Shown: piece by piece, positions 26,835 through 35,723 of the stretch | Numbering within the stretch: position 1 is the first letter of the stretch | How the letters are laid out: every line of letters starts with the position of its first letter | Program-made: the position numbers and the translations under genes | Notes under the pieces: model-generated | Databases searched by the model: none | The model's input: only the letters and a program-made list of their open reading frames with translations | Told to the model about the DNA's origin: nothing | NCBI RefSeq assembly: GCF_037031285.1 | Contig: NZ_JAYEZO010000001.1 | Coordinates: 1,178,001 to 1,242,000, forward strand | Direction: 5' to 3' | Source of the DNA: Halobellus sp. LT62 | GTDB taxonomy: Archaea > Halobacteriota > Halobacteria > Halobacteriales > Haloferacaceae | DNA: 64,000 bases

Positions 26835-28385
26835 ATGTCTTCACTTGATACACAGCCGACGCCGCTTAGCGAGCTCTCGACAGTGAATGCCGAGAACCAT
26901 CCCAATGGTCTCGCATTCGCAGACGACACAGGCACAGAGCTCACCTGGCGTGAGTTTGAGGATCGAAGTACTGCTGTCGCCGAATCGTTTGCTAGCAACC
27001 TACGCCACCGCGACCGTGTCGCATTCCTCTGTGAGACTGGGGTTGAGACGGTGGTCGCTTGGAATGGCGCCATCAAAGCGGGTGCAATCACGTCATTCGC
27101 GCATACTCAATCATCTCCGGAAACAATACGCTACACCATTGATCACTTCGATCCGTCTCTCCTCGTGATCAGTGAGAGCCATTCCGATTTCATCCACGAT
27201 CGTATTGTGGACGATCTCGAATCCAATCCAAATGTTATCGTCTTGGGCTCGGCGACTTATTCCAATGAACAGTCCCTCTCAGAGTTTATTGAAACGACCG
27301 ATTCGGTCAGCCCTGATACCCATATAGATGAATCGGATATTGGAGCGGTGATCTGGACATCAGGCACAACCGGTCGACCAAAAGGTTGGTGCCACACTTA
27401 CAGCAATCTTCGGACGAAATCCGGTGATCTGGGCGTCATCATCCAGCGCTCAGATACGCGAATGAGTCAAACAATGCCGTCGCTTGGCGGGTGGTACAAG
27501 ACCGTCATTGCGACACTTCTCGCAGGCAGCTCACTCGTCTTGCTCAAAGAGTGGGAAGCAACTCGATGGCTCTCGTTCGTTGAGGAATATGAAGTCACAC
27601 ACGGATCGATGGTCCCAACGATGTGGCGAGAAGTATTGCAACTCGACACTGATACATACGACTTGAGTTCACTCAAAGGCGTCCTTTGTCTAGGGGAGAA
27701 AGTCGAACCACAAACCCTCAGGCGGATCCGCTCGCAAGTCTGTGAGAACGTAATGAACGCCTACGCCTCGACTGAAGTCGATGTCTCCATCTTGGAAAAC
27801 AAGGAGTTCACTGAGGACCGTCTCGGAAGTGTTGGAAAGCCCTCGGGTGGAACGCGAGTTCGGATTATTGAAGAGAACCAAGAGCCGGACGCGACGGTGC
27901 CAACTGGCGAGATAGGCGAGGTCATCGTGAAGGCCGCCGATCGCCCGGTTTGGGCGTGGCACCGGAGCGAGGTCGTTGAAGAAGAATTCACTGATGGATG
28001 GTGGTACTCAGGCGATCTTGGATACAAAGACGAAGAAGGTTACCTATACCTCGAAGGTCGCAAGGACTTTATGATCAAATCGAAGGGCGTTAAGGTGTTC
28101 CCAAGTCCGATTGAAGGTGTCCTCAACGATTATCCTGGCGTCGAAGAGGCGGTTGTCGTTGGGGTTGATGATGAAGAATATGGTGAAAAAGTAACGGCAC
28201 TTGTCCGTCGGAGTGACTCAACAGTCACCTCCGAGGAGCTTGACGAAGCTTGTCTTGAAAGCGATGCTATTGCTCGCTTCGAACGCCCGCGTGAGTATCG
28301 CTTCATTGACTTCGAGATACCGCGTACACCGAGCCAAAAAATTGATCGACAAAGTGCTGCAGAAAAGCTTGATTCGTTCAAGTAG
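26835..28385 (+). CDS. AMP-forming acyl-CoA ligase (ANL superfamily), paralog 2
   Basis: A 516-residue paralog of the enzyme at 14147. It has WTSGTTGRPKGWC (near residue 175), the MNAYASTEV motif, GWWYSGDLGYKDE and a C-terminal PRTPSQKIDR with the catalytic Lys. Similarity to paralog 1 runs the whole length, including the rare KGWC after the phosphate loop. The gene follows the transporter on the same strand. An imported acid activated to a CoA thioester is the natural reading. Confidence 0.85.
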   Translation: MSSLDTQPTPLSELSTVNAENHPNGLAFADDTGTELTWREFEDRSTAVAESFASNLRHRDRVAFLCETGVETVVAWNGAIKAGAITSFAHTQSSPETIRYTIDHFDPSLLVISESHSDFIHDRIVDDLESNPNVIVLGSATYSNEQSLSEFIETTDSVSPDTHIDESDIGAVIWTSGTTGRPKGWCHTYSNLRTKSGDLGVIIQRSDTRMSQTMPSLGGWYKTVIATLLAGSSLVLLKEWEATRWLSFVEEYEVTHGSMVPTMWREVLQLDTDTYDLSSLKGVLCLGEKVEPQTLRRIRSQVCENVMNAYASTEVDVSILENKEFTEDRLGSVGKPSGGTRVRIIEENQEPDATVPTGEIGEVIVKAADRPVWAWHRSEVVEEEFTDGWWYSGDLGYKDEEGYLYLEGRKDFMIKSKGVKVFPSPIEGVLNDYPGVEEAVVVGVDDEEYGEKVTALVRRSDSTVTSEELDEACLESDAIARFERPREYRFIDFEIPRTPSQKIDRQSAAEKLDSFK

Positions 28386-28694
28386 CTCCGCCAAAATTTC
28401 TAAAATTTAATAGGATAATAATGTCTAATTGAATTTGTTTTACATCTTCCTCGACTCTAATTCTCTGCTTTTGGTCCGACGTGGATGTCAATTAGACCGC
28501 CGAAATATCCAAAATTGTACTATTCGTATTAATCGATATTTTTAGAAGGCTATGAATACGCTCATAGCTATAGACGAAACCGGGCAGAAGCCTGTCCAAA
28601 GATAGCAAGCACAATTCGAAAGCCAACGAGAAGCGAATGTAATTGCCCGTGACCTCGGAGACAGAGAGTTCGAGGTGACCGCCTATCGGACGCT
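28386..28694. other. AT-rich intergenic region
   Basis: No intact gene. From about 28560 there is a short open stretch starting MNTLIAIDETGQ that stops quickly; it may be the worn 5' part of the following sensor-kinase remnant. Confidence 0.35.
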
Positions 28695-28988
28695 GTGGTT
28701 CGGGCTCAGTACGACTCGGTGACAGTCGAACACGGAGGAGCGGGCGTGACGGTTAGAGTCGGTGATCTGGCCGACGGATTCTTCATTGAGGATGACGGAC
28801 CCGGGATCCCCGAGGAATCACGCGCTCGAGTACTCGAAGCCGGCTACACCACTACCGACGAGGGGACAGGGTACGGGCTCCAAATTGTCAACGAAATCGC
28901 CGTCGCCCACGGGTGGAAGGTCACCGTAACTGAATCCGAGGATGGGGGTGCCCGGTTTGACATCACTGGCGTCACCCTGAATGAGTGA
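28695..28988 (+). pseudogene. Histidine kinase ATPase-domain fragment
   Basis: About 95 residues corresponding to the end of an HATPase_c domain: the N-box remnant VEHGGAGVTVRV, the G1 box DDGPGIP and the G2 box GTGYGLQIV. The sensor and dimerisation domains are missing, so this is the truncated 3' end of a haloarchaeal sensor kinase. Confidence 0.65.
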
Positions 28989-29176
28989 GGTGTGTAGATG
29001 AGGTATTCAACGAACCGCTGACCACGCAAACCACTACTTGGAGGAACATCCTTGGGTACCGAACCCAGAACAGGTTCGTCGTACATAGAAAGTCTGAGAA
29101 TCAATTGACGATAACTCATACAGGATTGCAATTTCTTTGCCCTACACCGATGGTGAAAGAGACACGATAGGATGAT

Positions 29177-29565
29177 ATGGCGACAAGGATGGCCACCCGG
29201 CTCGAGGACTTCTTCGAGCAACGAACGGTGGTAAGCTCCGTAGTATCGTGAAATACGAGCAGGACACGTACGAGATCGTCCATCTCAGGGATGATGTCGC
29301 TGAGCAATATACGACAGACGAACTCGAATCTGCAATCGATGGTTCCCGAATGGAATCGTTAACGGCGCCAATCTACGAGAACACCTTCTCGGAAGACCAC
29401 GGGCAGCTCACGTGCCTTGTTCAATGCTTCGAGAGCGTGATCGAGATGAATTTCGTTCTCGAAGATGGGGTTGGAGCCGCAGTCGCTCTTGATGCAGAAG
29501 CGATGGTCGATGCCCACGGACTTGTAGCTGAAGCAAGGCAGATCGTCCTCGAAGAACGGCAATAG
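29177..29565 (+). pseudogene. Small haloarchaeal protein (DUF7522-like), probable N-terminal frameshift
   Basis: The frame from 29248 (GTG) encodes 105 residues (EIVHLRDDVAEQYTTDELESAI). The matching start of the family (a RLEDFFEQR segment) lies upstream in another frame from 29177; one base change near 29227 would join them as QRTGGKLRSIVKYEQ. It is paralogous to the intact gene at 29733. Use of the GTG start cannot be excluded. The family name is from memory. Confidence 0.45.
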
Positions 29566-29732
29566 CAGCTTCAGTAGGGCCATCCCAATCCCGTCTCTGA
29601 CTCTCCGGTCACCGTTCCCACTCTCTATCTGAGATGATGACACGACAGCAGAAATTTCGTATGATATTGTAGCCATCGAAGAGGCAATTGATAGGGAATA
29701 CCATTAAGTCGAACCTTTGAATATATCCATCA

Positions 29733-30092
29733 ATGACCGAAGGTGCACTTATCGATTACCTCGAAAGGAAGGCTGGTGAGTACCATCGGGGGACAGTTCG
29801 ATACGACGGTAATGACACCGATGTACTGCACCTTCGGGACGACGTGAAAGAAACGCGTCTGACGAGCCAAATAGACAGAATGTTGAAACGAATCCGGCCG
29901 GAATCCTCGCCTCAAGAGGAACGCTCCTTCCCGTTTGGTGAACTCAACGCCACAGTTCGGCTTTTTCAAGAAGCGATCATTATCCACTTTCCTCGAGGAA
30001 ATGACCGTGGGATCCTCGTCTCCCTCGAGCCGGAGACGGCGCGTGATCTCAGCACATTCATCGGCGAATGTGAAAAGTTGATCAACAACTAA
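29733..30092 (+). CDS. Small haloarchaeal protein of unknown function (DUF7522-like)
   Basis: A 119-residue acidic cytosolic protein: LIDYLERKAGEYHRGTVRYDGNDTDVLHLRDDV, then a central Phe-rich strand pattern and LEPETARDLSTFIGECEKLI at the end. It matches its upstream neighbour in the HLRDDV core and general layout. No catalytic motif is visible. Families of this kind often sit near sensor kinases in haloarchaea; the function is not known. Confidence 0.6.
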   Translation: MTEGALIDYLERKAGEYHRGTVRYDGNDTDVLHLRDDVKETRLTSQIDRMLKRIRPESSPQEERSFPFGELNATVRLFQEAIIIHFPRGNDRGILVSLEPETARDLSTFIGECEKLINN

Positions 30093-30197
30093 GCCGCAGA
30101 ATCGGAGCTCTATGCTTTTCAGCTAGGCAGAACTAATCGCTGGTGCTCATTCAAGTCACGACTCAGCTTCGGACGTTGGCTTGCGTACAAGCCGTTG

Positions 30198-30647
30198 TTA
30201 TACTGTCTCGACACTAGGTGTCTCAACCGCAGTGTTAACTTCCAAGACTTCAGTGCCGGCAGTCGTATTTTCACGAAGGAATGTGCCGACAGCAGGACCG
30301 TTTTGGAGTAATCTGCTCAGGAGTTTCTGCCAAGTGGCTTGCTGATTCGCCCCAACCACGATGATGTCTGTGTCGATCTGCGTGGCCTCCTCGAGAATTA
30401 CCTCTTCAACGAGAAAGCCCTGACGTGTAGTTACAGATGCCTCGACGCCATCGAGTGTCGACGAGATTGCTTGAGTCAGTTCTCTTGTTTGTGTATTGTC
30501 CCCCGTCTGGTACAAATTGACGTGAAGCACCCTGAGATCCGCTGGTTTGTGATTATGTGCGAGACGGCCAGCAGCTGCAAGAGTCTGGGCACTCTGGTCG
30601 GTGAGTGGATATCGGATAGGCACGAGAATTGTGGTTAGATCTGCCAT
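30198..30647 (-). CDS. Universal stress protein (UspA family)
   Basis: A 149-residue Usp starting MADLTTILVPIRYPL. Residues 90-105 (DIIVVGANQQATWQKLL) occupy the place of the nucleotide-binding loop, but the typical GxxG motif is degraded, so ATP binding is doubtful. It lies between accessory genes and the tRNA-fragment/integrase remnant. Confidence 0.75.
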   Translation of the reverse strand: MADLTTILVPIRYPLTDQSAQTLAAAGRLAHNHKPADLRVLHVNLYQTGDNTQTRELTQAISSTLDGVEASVTTRQGFLVEEVILEEATQIDTDIIVVGANQQATWQKLLSRLLQNGPAVGTFLRENTTAGTEVLEVNTAVETPSVETV

Positions 30648-30824
30648 ATGACGATTCTATCTCACATATCAGACGTAATCGTGATTATTCTAACGGAGAG
30701 GTTATCAAAATATATAACGGCAGCGAATACAGGAGTGGTGATATCAACTGTTGCTATCTGTGTACTGGGATTGCGATTGAACTGTAAATCTTGGTAACTT
30801 GATAAACGAGCTTCCATTCTCACA

Positions 30825-30864
30825 GTAACCAACAGAGGACCGTTCAGATCAGGTGTTGGTTAAC
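30825..30864. repeat. TTAACCAAC/GTTGGTTAA element, weaker copy
   Basis: GTAACCAAC and GTTGGTTAA arms with a 22-base spacer (23 in the two good copies; one arm mismatch). It lies about 50 bases before the tRNA fragment. Confidence 0.4.
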
Positions 30865-30912
30865 GTGGTGTTGTTTTTACGCCCGGGAGAGGGGCGCAGG
30901 GCGCGAGACAAT

Positions 30913-30961
30913 GCGGACGCTGTCTTGTAGGAGTTCACAGGTTCGAGTCCTGCCCCACGCA
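30913..30961 (+). other. tRNA-Leu 3'-end fragment (attachment-site-like)
   Basis: The segment ends in a T-arm (ACAGG, TTCGAGT, CCTGC) followed by CCCACGC and A. That is the 3' half of a haloarchaeal tRNA-Leu with its long variable arm (GTCTTGTAGGAGTTC). The 5' half and a pairing acceptor strand are absent. Integrative elements duplicate such tRNA ends on insertion, so this is a likely att site scar. Confidence 0.6.
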
Positions 30962-31089
30962 CTCAGATTCTCTCGTCGCCTCGTGGTTTTGCTTGCCGCC
31001 AGCAACCATAACCGCGAAAAAGTCAGAACGCTGTACCATTCAAATCGAACCCGCGCGCAGCATCAAAACCGCGCCCGAACAAGAAACGC

Positions 31090-31328
31090 CCCAACGAACA
31101 GCAACACGCAGACTACGCAGACCACCGCCACCGTTTCATCCAGTGGCTGCGTGAAGTCGGGAAAAACCGAGAAGAGAGAAGAGTATTCGGATTACACCAC
31201 GTACGAAACCTCGTACCGCACCGGGCGATTCGACTGATGAGTATGGGCAAAAGGGAGGATACTCTTTCCCACCGTTCCCCGAACACGCCGACGAGTACAT
31301 CAAAGAAGACGTCATTTACCGGGGCTGA
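31090..31328 (+). pseudogene. Tyrosine integrase N-terminal remnant
   Basis: Frames join to read DYADHRHRFIQWLREVGKN, then SDYTTYETSYRTGRFD, then GGYSFPPFPEHADEYIKE, the pattern of the SAM-like N-terminal core-binding domain of haloarchaeal phage integrases. The catalytic domain with its Tyr and RHR residues is missing. The position directly after a tRNA end supports the assignment. Confidence 0.5.
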
Positions 31329-31498
31329 GTAAGCTGAGGAAGCGTTCATCCAGTACTACCGGTATCAGCTCCAATCACTCTGGGTGCGCGTGGGACCACG
31401 ACCAATGGCTTTCGTCGAGTGACGACGACTCTCCGAGAAACTACCTTACTCGGCGCGAACGGCGCCGCGTGTGCGAAGTTGCACTCGCAAGTGGAGGC

Positions 31499-32152
31499 TC
31501 AGTCGAGAAGCTCCAGCGCCATCTCGTTTAACTCGCTGATCTTCTCTCGTGCTGCTTCCGGTAATTCTTCTTGTGGCTCAGCTAGCCCCGGCTCACCGTC
31601 AGTATCAGGATTTCCGACGACGACGGCACCGAGCATCCCCATCGACTCGTGGGGGCTGCAATAGTAGTCGTAGACGCCTTCTACTTCGAACGTCTGTTCG
31701 AACGTGTTACCGCCCTCACTGAGCGTACCACTATCCCACGATTTCACGCCATTCGGGATCCGTTCCGGCGTGTCATTGTCAGCGTGATACGCAGTCGTCG
31801 TGTGAGTTCCGCTTTCGAGCCGCCACGTAACGGTTCCACCGGTATTGACCCACACTAGGTGGGGATTGAAGTGGTGTTCGGAACCATCGGAATACATCTC
31901 CACGGTAACGCTGTCGGACGGTTCTTCGGGAAGTTCATTATGGCTATGGGATTCGTCGTGTTCGTCGTCTTCATCGTGTTCTTCTCCATCACCGTGAGTG
32001 TGGGACTCGTCGTTGGATCCATCAGTCTCGTCGGGTGAGTCTTCCTGTGCGTCTGAGTTGCCTATGCATCCTGCGGTAGCGACAGCTGCTGTCGCCACCA
32101 CGGTCGTCTTCAGGAACCGTCGTCGTTGTATACATCGAGTATTGTGTTTCAT
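31499..32152 (-). CDS. Halocyanin-like cupredoxin lipoprotein
   Basis: About 217 residues from the ATG at 32152 (the frame extends to 32269 with unlikely sequence). A twin-arginine motif RRRFLK and a lipobox ending in Cys29 target it to the outer face of the membrane. A His/Asp/Glu-rich linker (about residues 40-75) precedes a plastocyanin fold with type I copper ligands His (SGTHTTTAYH), Cys and His (YYCSPHESMGM) and Met. It would carry electrons outside the membrane; the His-rich linker may bind extra metal. It is last in a DtxR-MCO-ZIP-cupredoxin series. Confidence 0.85.
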   Translation of the reverse strand: MKHNTRCIQRRRFLKTTVVATAAVATAGCIGNSDAQEDSPDETDGSNDESHTHGDGEEHDEDDEHDESHSHNELPEEPSDSVTVEMYSDGSEHHFNPHLVWVNTGGTVTWRLESGTHTTTAYHADNDTPERIPNGVKSWDSGTLSEGGNTFEQTFEVEGVYDYYCSPHESMGMLGAVVVGNPDTDGEPGLAEPQEELPEAAREKISELNEMALELLD

Positions 32153-32268
32153 TGCGTTCGAATCACGTGCTTTCCGTCGTTTGGGATCTCCAAGCGTATC
32201 GTGCTGGTGTCGTGTCCATCGTTTGCATTTGGGAGGCCATCTGTTTCGCCTCGAACTCGGCGTCTGCA

Positions 32269-33519
32269 CTAGAGCGCGACGAACAGGTCGGTGATGTACA
32301 TCACACCGAGGCCGACGAGGAACGCCAGCAAGTTCGTTGCACTCCCAACGCGTCCACCTTGCGTGCGGATCATTCCTGCAATCTCCCAGTTGACCTGGAG
32401 GATTGCGCCGACGCCGATGGCGAGGAAGAACGCCCCGAGCGTGGGCGAGTAGGCGAGCCCGCCGATCCAGCCGCCGAGGATGACCGGCGCACCCGCAATC
32501 AGTCCGAGAGCGACGAAGTGGTACCAGCTTGGACGCTCGTCACGAGCAACGGGTGCGACGACCGCTGGCCCCTCGGTCACGTTGTGCAACATAAAGCCGA
32601 TCACGAGGAACGCACCGAGCGAGACGCGACCGAGCGCGAACGAACTCCCGATAGCTAGCCCTTCAGCCAAGTTGTGCAGCCCGATGCCAAGTGCGACGAG
32701 GTAGGCGACCCACAACCCGCTGCTCGCGCGTGTGTCGCCTGCGGCTGCCCGCCCTTCGCGCCAGGCACTGACCGACTGGACGAGCAAGAGCGCCCCGAGG
32801 ATGCCGAGGACCACGAGGGCAGTTCCCTCGTACGCCCCGGGGATTTCCTCGGCGAGTTCGAATGCCTCGAAGCCCGCATCGACCGCGAGGAACGCGAGTA
32901 CCCCCGCGGCGAACGTGAGCACGGCGTGTAGCCAGCGATTGCTCATAGCCCGAATGAACGGGAACCATAGCATTCCGAGCGCAACCGGGATGACGCCGAC
33001 GAACACCCCAATGAGCGCGAGCGACCAGAGGACATCGGTGGTGAGCCCCGGCGTTTCACTCGGTGCGACGATCGTGTGGCCGAACGTCGTCCCGTCAGAG
33101 ACGACGAGCGCAGTGTGAATGTCCCAGCCGGGCTGCCAGTGATACGGTACGACGACCTGAGCGCTCTCCATCGGAGCGAGCGTCTGATCTCCACTAGCGC
33201 CCTCAACCTCGAAGTTCCAGTACGCGTCGTTGATGAGAACCTGTGAGATCGTCACCGCGTCGGGTCCGTTGTTGGTCACGTGTAGAACGATGGTGTCCTC
33301 GCTCGGCAGCGTCGTGTGCGAAATCGTCAGATCCGGAAGTGGCTCACCGCTCTGAACACCTGCAAGGGGGGAGGTGAGTACGAACGCGCCGATAACGAGG
33401 GCCAGCAAAACGAGCGGCAACACGGCGACGACCCAGGACGGAAGTCCGAAGGGTTGTCTCGGTTGTTCATCAGCGGCGATCCCACCCTCGGTCGATTTGG
33501 TCGGATTTTGGTCGGTCAT
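32269..33519 (-). CDS. ZIP family metal transporter with N-terminal extracellular domain
   Basis: A 416-residue membrane protein. After an N-terminal helix (about 28-50) there is a beta-rich soluble domain (about 55-145, DLTISHTTLPSEDTIVLHVTNNG), then about eight helices of a ZIP transporter. The metal-binding motifs ALGIGLHNLAEGLAIG and MLHNVTEGPAVV are intact. It should move divalent metals such as Zn, Mn or Fe into the cytosol. The gene is joined to the multicopper oxidase upstream (its start is adjacent to that stop). The extra domain is unusual for ZIP proteins. Confidence 0.85.
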   Translation of the reverse strand: MTDQNPTKSTEGGIAADEQPRQPFGLPSWVVAVLPLVLLALVIGAFVLTSPLAGVQSGEPLPDLTISHTTLPSEDTIVLHVTNNGPDAVTISQVLINDAYWNFEVEGASGDQTLAPMESAQVVVPYHWQPGWDIHTALVVSDGTTFGHTIVAPSETPGLTTDVLWSLALIGVFVGVIPVALGMLWFPFIRAMSNRWLHAVLTFAAGVLAFLAVDAGFEAFELAEEIPGAYEGTALVVLGILGALLLVQSVSAWREGRAAAGDTRASSGLWVAYLVALGIGLHNLAEGLAIGSSFALGRVSLGAFLVIGFMLHNVTEGPAVVAPVARDERPSWYHFVALGLIAGAPVILGGWIGGLAYSPTLGAFFLAIGVGAILQVNWEIAGMIRTQGGRVGSATNLLAFLVGLGVMYITDLFVAL

Positions 33520-34776
33520 CTACACCACCTCGAAGAAGCTCATCCAGCCAAGTTCGGCGAACTCGGACTGGTGGGCGTGGAACATATATAGCCCCGGCTC
33601 GTGTTCGGAGTAGTCGATTTCGAGGATTCCACGCTGGGCCTGACACTGCATGATCGTATCCACGTTCTTGAGCGTTGGTTGGAGTGTCGTGCCGTGATCG
33701 TAGTAGTCGAAGAACTGCGAATGCGTGTGAAACGAGTTGATGGGATCGAACTCGATGACGTTCGAGAGATACACTCGCTGGAGTTGGTTTCGGTCGATCT
33801 GAATCGGGCGCTTGGTTTCGCCAGCCTCCCAGTTCCCCTTCCCGTCAGTACTTCCAACACCGTAGGCGAACGCCTGCGTGTTGGCGGCGTAGACCTCGTT
33901 GTCGCCGTCGAAGTTGGTGTCGAACCCGTTCATCATCATCACCATCTCGTTGACGTCGTCGTTCTCAGCGTACTCGTGATTGCGAGAACGTGCGATTTCG
34001 ACGAGTTCGTCTCGGTACTCGTCGGTGATCGGCCCATGGTAGTTCACGTAATCGCGTGGATTCTCACGGACCCGGTCCGGCTCCGGATCGACGATAATCG
34101 TCCCGTAGAGGCCGCGGTGGATGTGTTCCTTGAGCGGCATCGAGTGGCAGTGGTAGAAATGCATCCCCGTTGGCTGGGCGATCCATTCGTAGGTGAACGA
34201 TTCACCCGGTGCGATTGCACCAGGGCCGTTCTGGGGCACACCGTCCATCGTCGGATCGAGATTTCGAAGGTGCGGGTGAATCGTATGGGCGTGGCGACTT
34301 CCATTGGAGAACTTCACCCGGATGAGATCGCCTTCAACGACTCGGAGCGTCGGCCCGGGAACCTGGCCGTTGAACGCCCACGCATCAAACTCGATCCCGG
34401 GAGCAATGGTAATCGGGACGTCGACAGCCGTGAGTTCGAACTCCCGGACGGTTCGTCCGTCCTCCTCGTAGACGTCTTGTCGAACATTCTCTTGGCCATC
34501 TCGCCCGGTGTTGAACGCCGTGAGATACTCGTGCGGGTCGAAGTCAGCGTCCTCGAATTCGCCGACGACTCCGTGTCCTCCGTGTCCATCGTGATCGTCG
34601 TGCCCGCCGCTGCTCGCTTCGCTTCGACCGACGCCAAGCGCAGCACTGCCAGCGACCCCAATACCCCCGAGTACGGAACGTCGCGTGGCGGTTACATCGG
34701 ACTGAAGTCGCTCAACCAACCGTTTTTCTAGCGTTCGCGTTACCTCCTCTGCTGTGCCGTAGTCTACAGAGGGCAT
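33520..34776 (-). CDS. Multicopper oxidase, TAT-exported
   Basis: About 418 residues from the ATG at 34776 (a GTG at 34827 would add 17). The N-terminus has a twin-arginine signal (TRRSVLGG) and a His-rich stretch (GGHDDHDGHGGHG). Copper ligands are in HTIHPHLRN, FYHCHSMPLKEHIHRG, NSFHTHSQFF and MFHAHQSE. The arrangement is that of a two-domain MCO/NirK-like enzyme with the type I Cys in the first domain. It may oxidise Cu(I), Fe(II) or Mn(II) outside the cell next to the ZIP importer. Confidence 0.85.
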   Translation of the reverse strand: MPSVDYGTAEEVTRTLEKRLVERLQSDVTATRRSVLGGIGVAGSAALGVGRSEASSGGHDDHDGHGGHGVVGEFEDADFDPHEYLTAFNTGRDGQENVRQDVYEEDGRTVREFELTAVDVPITIAPGIEFDAWAFNGQVPGPTLRVVEGDLIRVKFSNGSRHAHTIHPHLRNLDPTMDGVPQNGPGAIAPGESFTYEWIAQPTGMHFYHCHSMPLKEHIHRGLYGTIIVDPEPDRVRENPRDYVNYHGPITDEYRDELVEIARSRNHEYAENDDVNEMVMMMNGFDTNFDGDNEVYAANTQAFAYGVGSTDGKGNWEAGETKRPIQIDRNQLQRVYLSNVIEFDPINSFHTHSQFFDYYDHGTTLQPTLKNVDTIMQCQAQRGILEIDYSEHEPGLYMFHAHQSEFAELGWMSFFEVV

Positions 34777-34852
34777 TCGCCCCTCCGCATAACCAATCGT
34801 AATTCGGTCATCGCCAAATTCTTGCACCCACTCACTCTTAAATTTGACTGAT

Positions 34853-34880
34853 CTAAATTTAGTCTTCGCCTAATCTAATC
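34853..34880 (-). promoter_or_regulatory. Candidate DtxR-type operator upstream of multicopper oxidase
   Basis: A perfect ten-base palindrome CTAAATTTAG (34853-34862) is followed by CCTAATCTAAT (34869-34879), so that TTAG/CTAA arms repeat. It overlaps the TATA-like region of the oxidase gene and lies 15 bases beyond the end of the DtxR gene, a natural metalloregulator site. Confidence 0.45.
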
Positions 34881-34894
34881 ACGGGTAGAGCGCA

Positions 34895-35575
34895 TCACAC
34901 AGTTTCTTCCCTCACAGGACGGACACGAATTGAACGGGCTACCTCTTTCGGGAACGAAACGAACTCTGTGTGATCATTCAGTTGGAGCGTAATCATACCG
35001 AACGGAGCGATCTCGATGATTGTGGCCTGGGTTCCGGGGTTGATCCCTGTTTTAGACAGATACGAAAGCGTCTCTTTGTCTTGATCGCTCACCCGTGTAA
35101 CCAGTACTCGATCACCTACTGCATATTCTACGAGTCTGCGTGACTGATCCATATCCGGGACCGTAAGCTCCGGGCCAGGTATCGGATCGCCGTGTGGGTC
35201 CGTCGTCGGTTCGTCGAGAATCTCGGTGAGTCGCTCGGCAAACTGATCGCTGATGTGGTGTTCGAGTCGATCTGCTTCCTCGTGAACCTCGCTCCAATCG
35301 TATTCGAGATGCTCAGCTAGATACCGTTCCAAAAGCCGATGATGACGGATGACTTCGAGTGCGATTGGTTCACCGGTTTTCGTCAGTTGTACGCCGTGGT
35401 ACGGTTCGTGTTCGACGAGACTATGATCAGCTAATTTCTTGATCATACTCGTCGCAGTTGGCGGTTGTACACCGATGTATGCCGCTAAATCGGAGGTAGA
35501 GACCGTTCTATCCGTTTCCGTCTGAAGAATATAGATTGCCTTGAGATAGTCCTCCATACTGTCGCTCAAGATCAT
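34895..35575 (-). CDS. DtxR/MntR family metal-dependent regulator
   Basis: About 226 residues. A winged helix (residues about 5-65, TSDLAAYIGVQPPTATSMIKKL) is followed by the dimerisation and metal-binding region (RHHRLLERYLAEHL, EEADRLEHHISD with metal-ligand His and Glu residues) and a C-terminal FeoA/SH3-like domain (GINPGTQATIIEI). It senses Fe or Mn and binds DNA when metal-loaded. The ATG at 35575 is preferred over the TTG at 35581. It is the first gene of the strand series DtxR, oxidase, ZIP, cupredoxin and probably controls them. Confidence 0.9.
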   Translation of the reverse strand: MILSDSMEDYLKAIYILQTETDRTVSTSDLAAYIGVQPPTATSMIKKLADHSLVEHEPYHGVQLTKTGEPIALEVIRHHRLLERYLAEHLEYDWSEVHEEADRLEHHISDQFAERLTEILDEPTTDPHGDPIPGPELTVPDMDQSRRLVEYAVGDRVLVTRVSDQDKETLSYLSKTGINPGTQATIIEIAPFGMITLQLNDHTEFVSFPKEVARSIRVRPVREETV

Positions 35576-35723
35576 CGTCAACTATTAGAGGCGGCTAAAG
35601 CATAAATTGCACTCATCAAAATACACTATTCAGGGTTGCTTCTTCAGCGGTCCCATCCGGTCGATGATGAACTGAAAACCCAACCAAGAAGGCTGATACG
35701 GATAGCGGTCATCCGTTTCGGCA

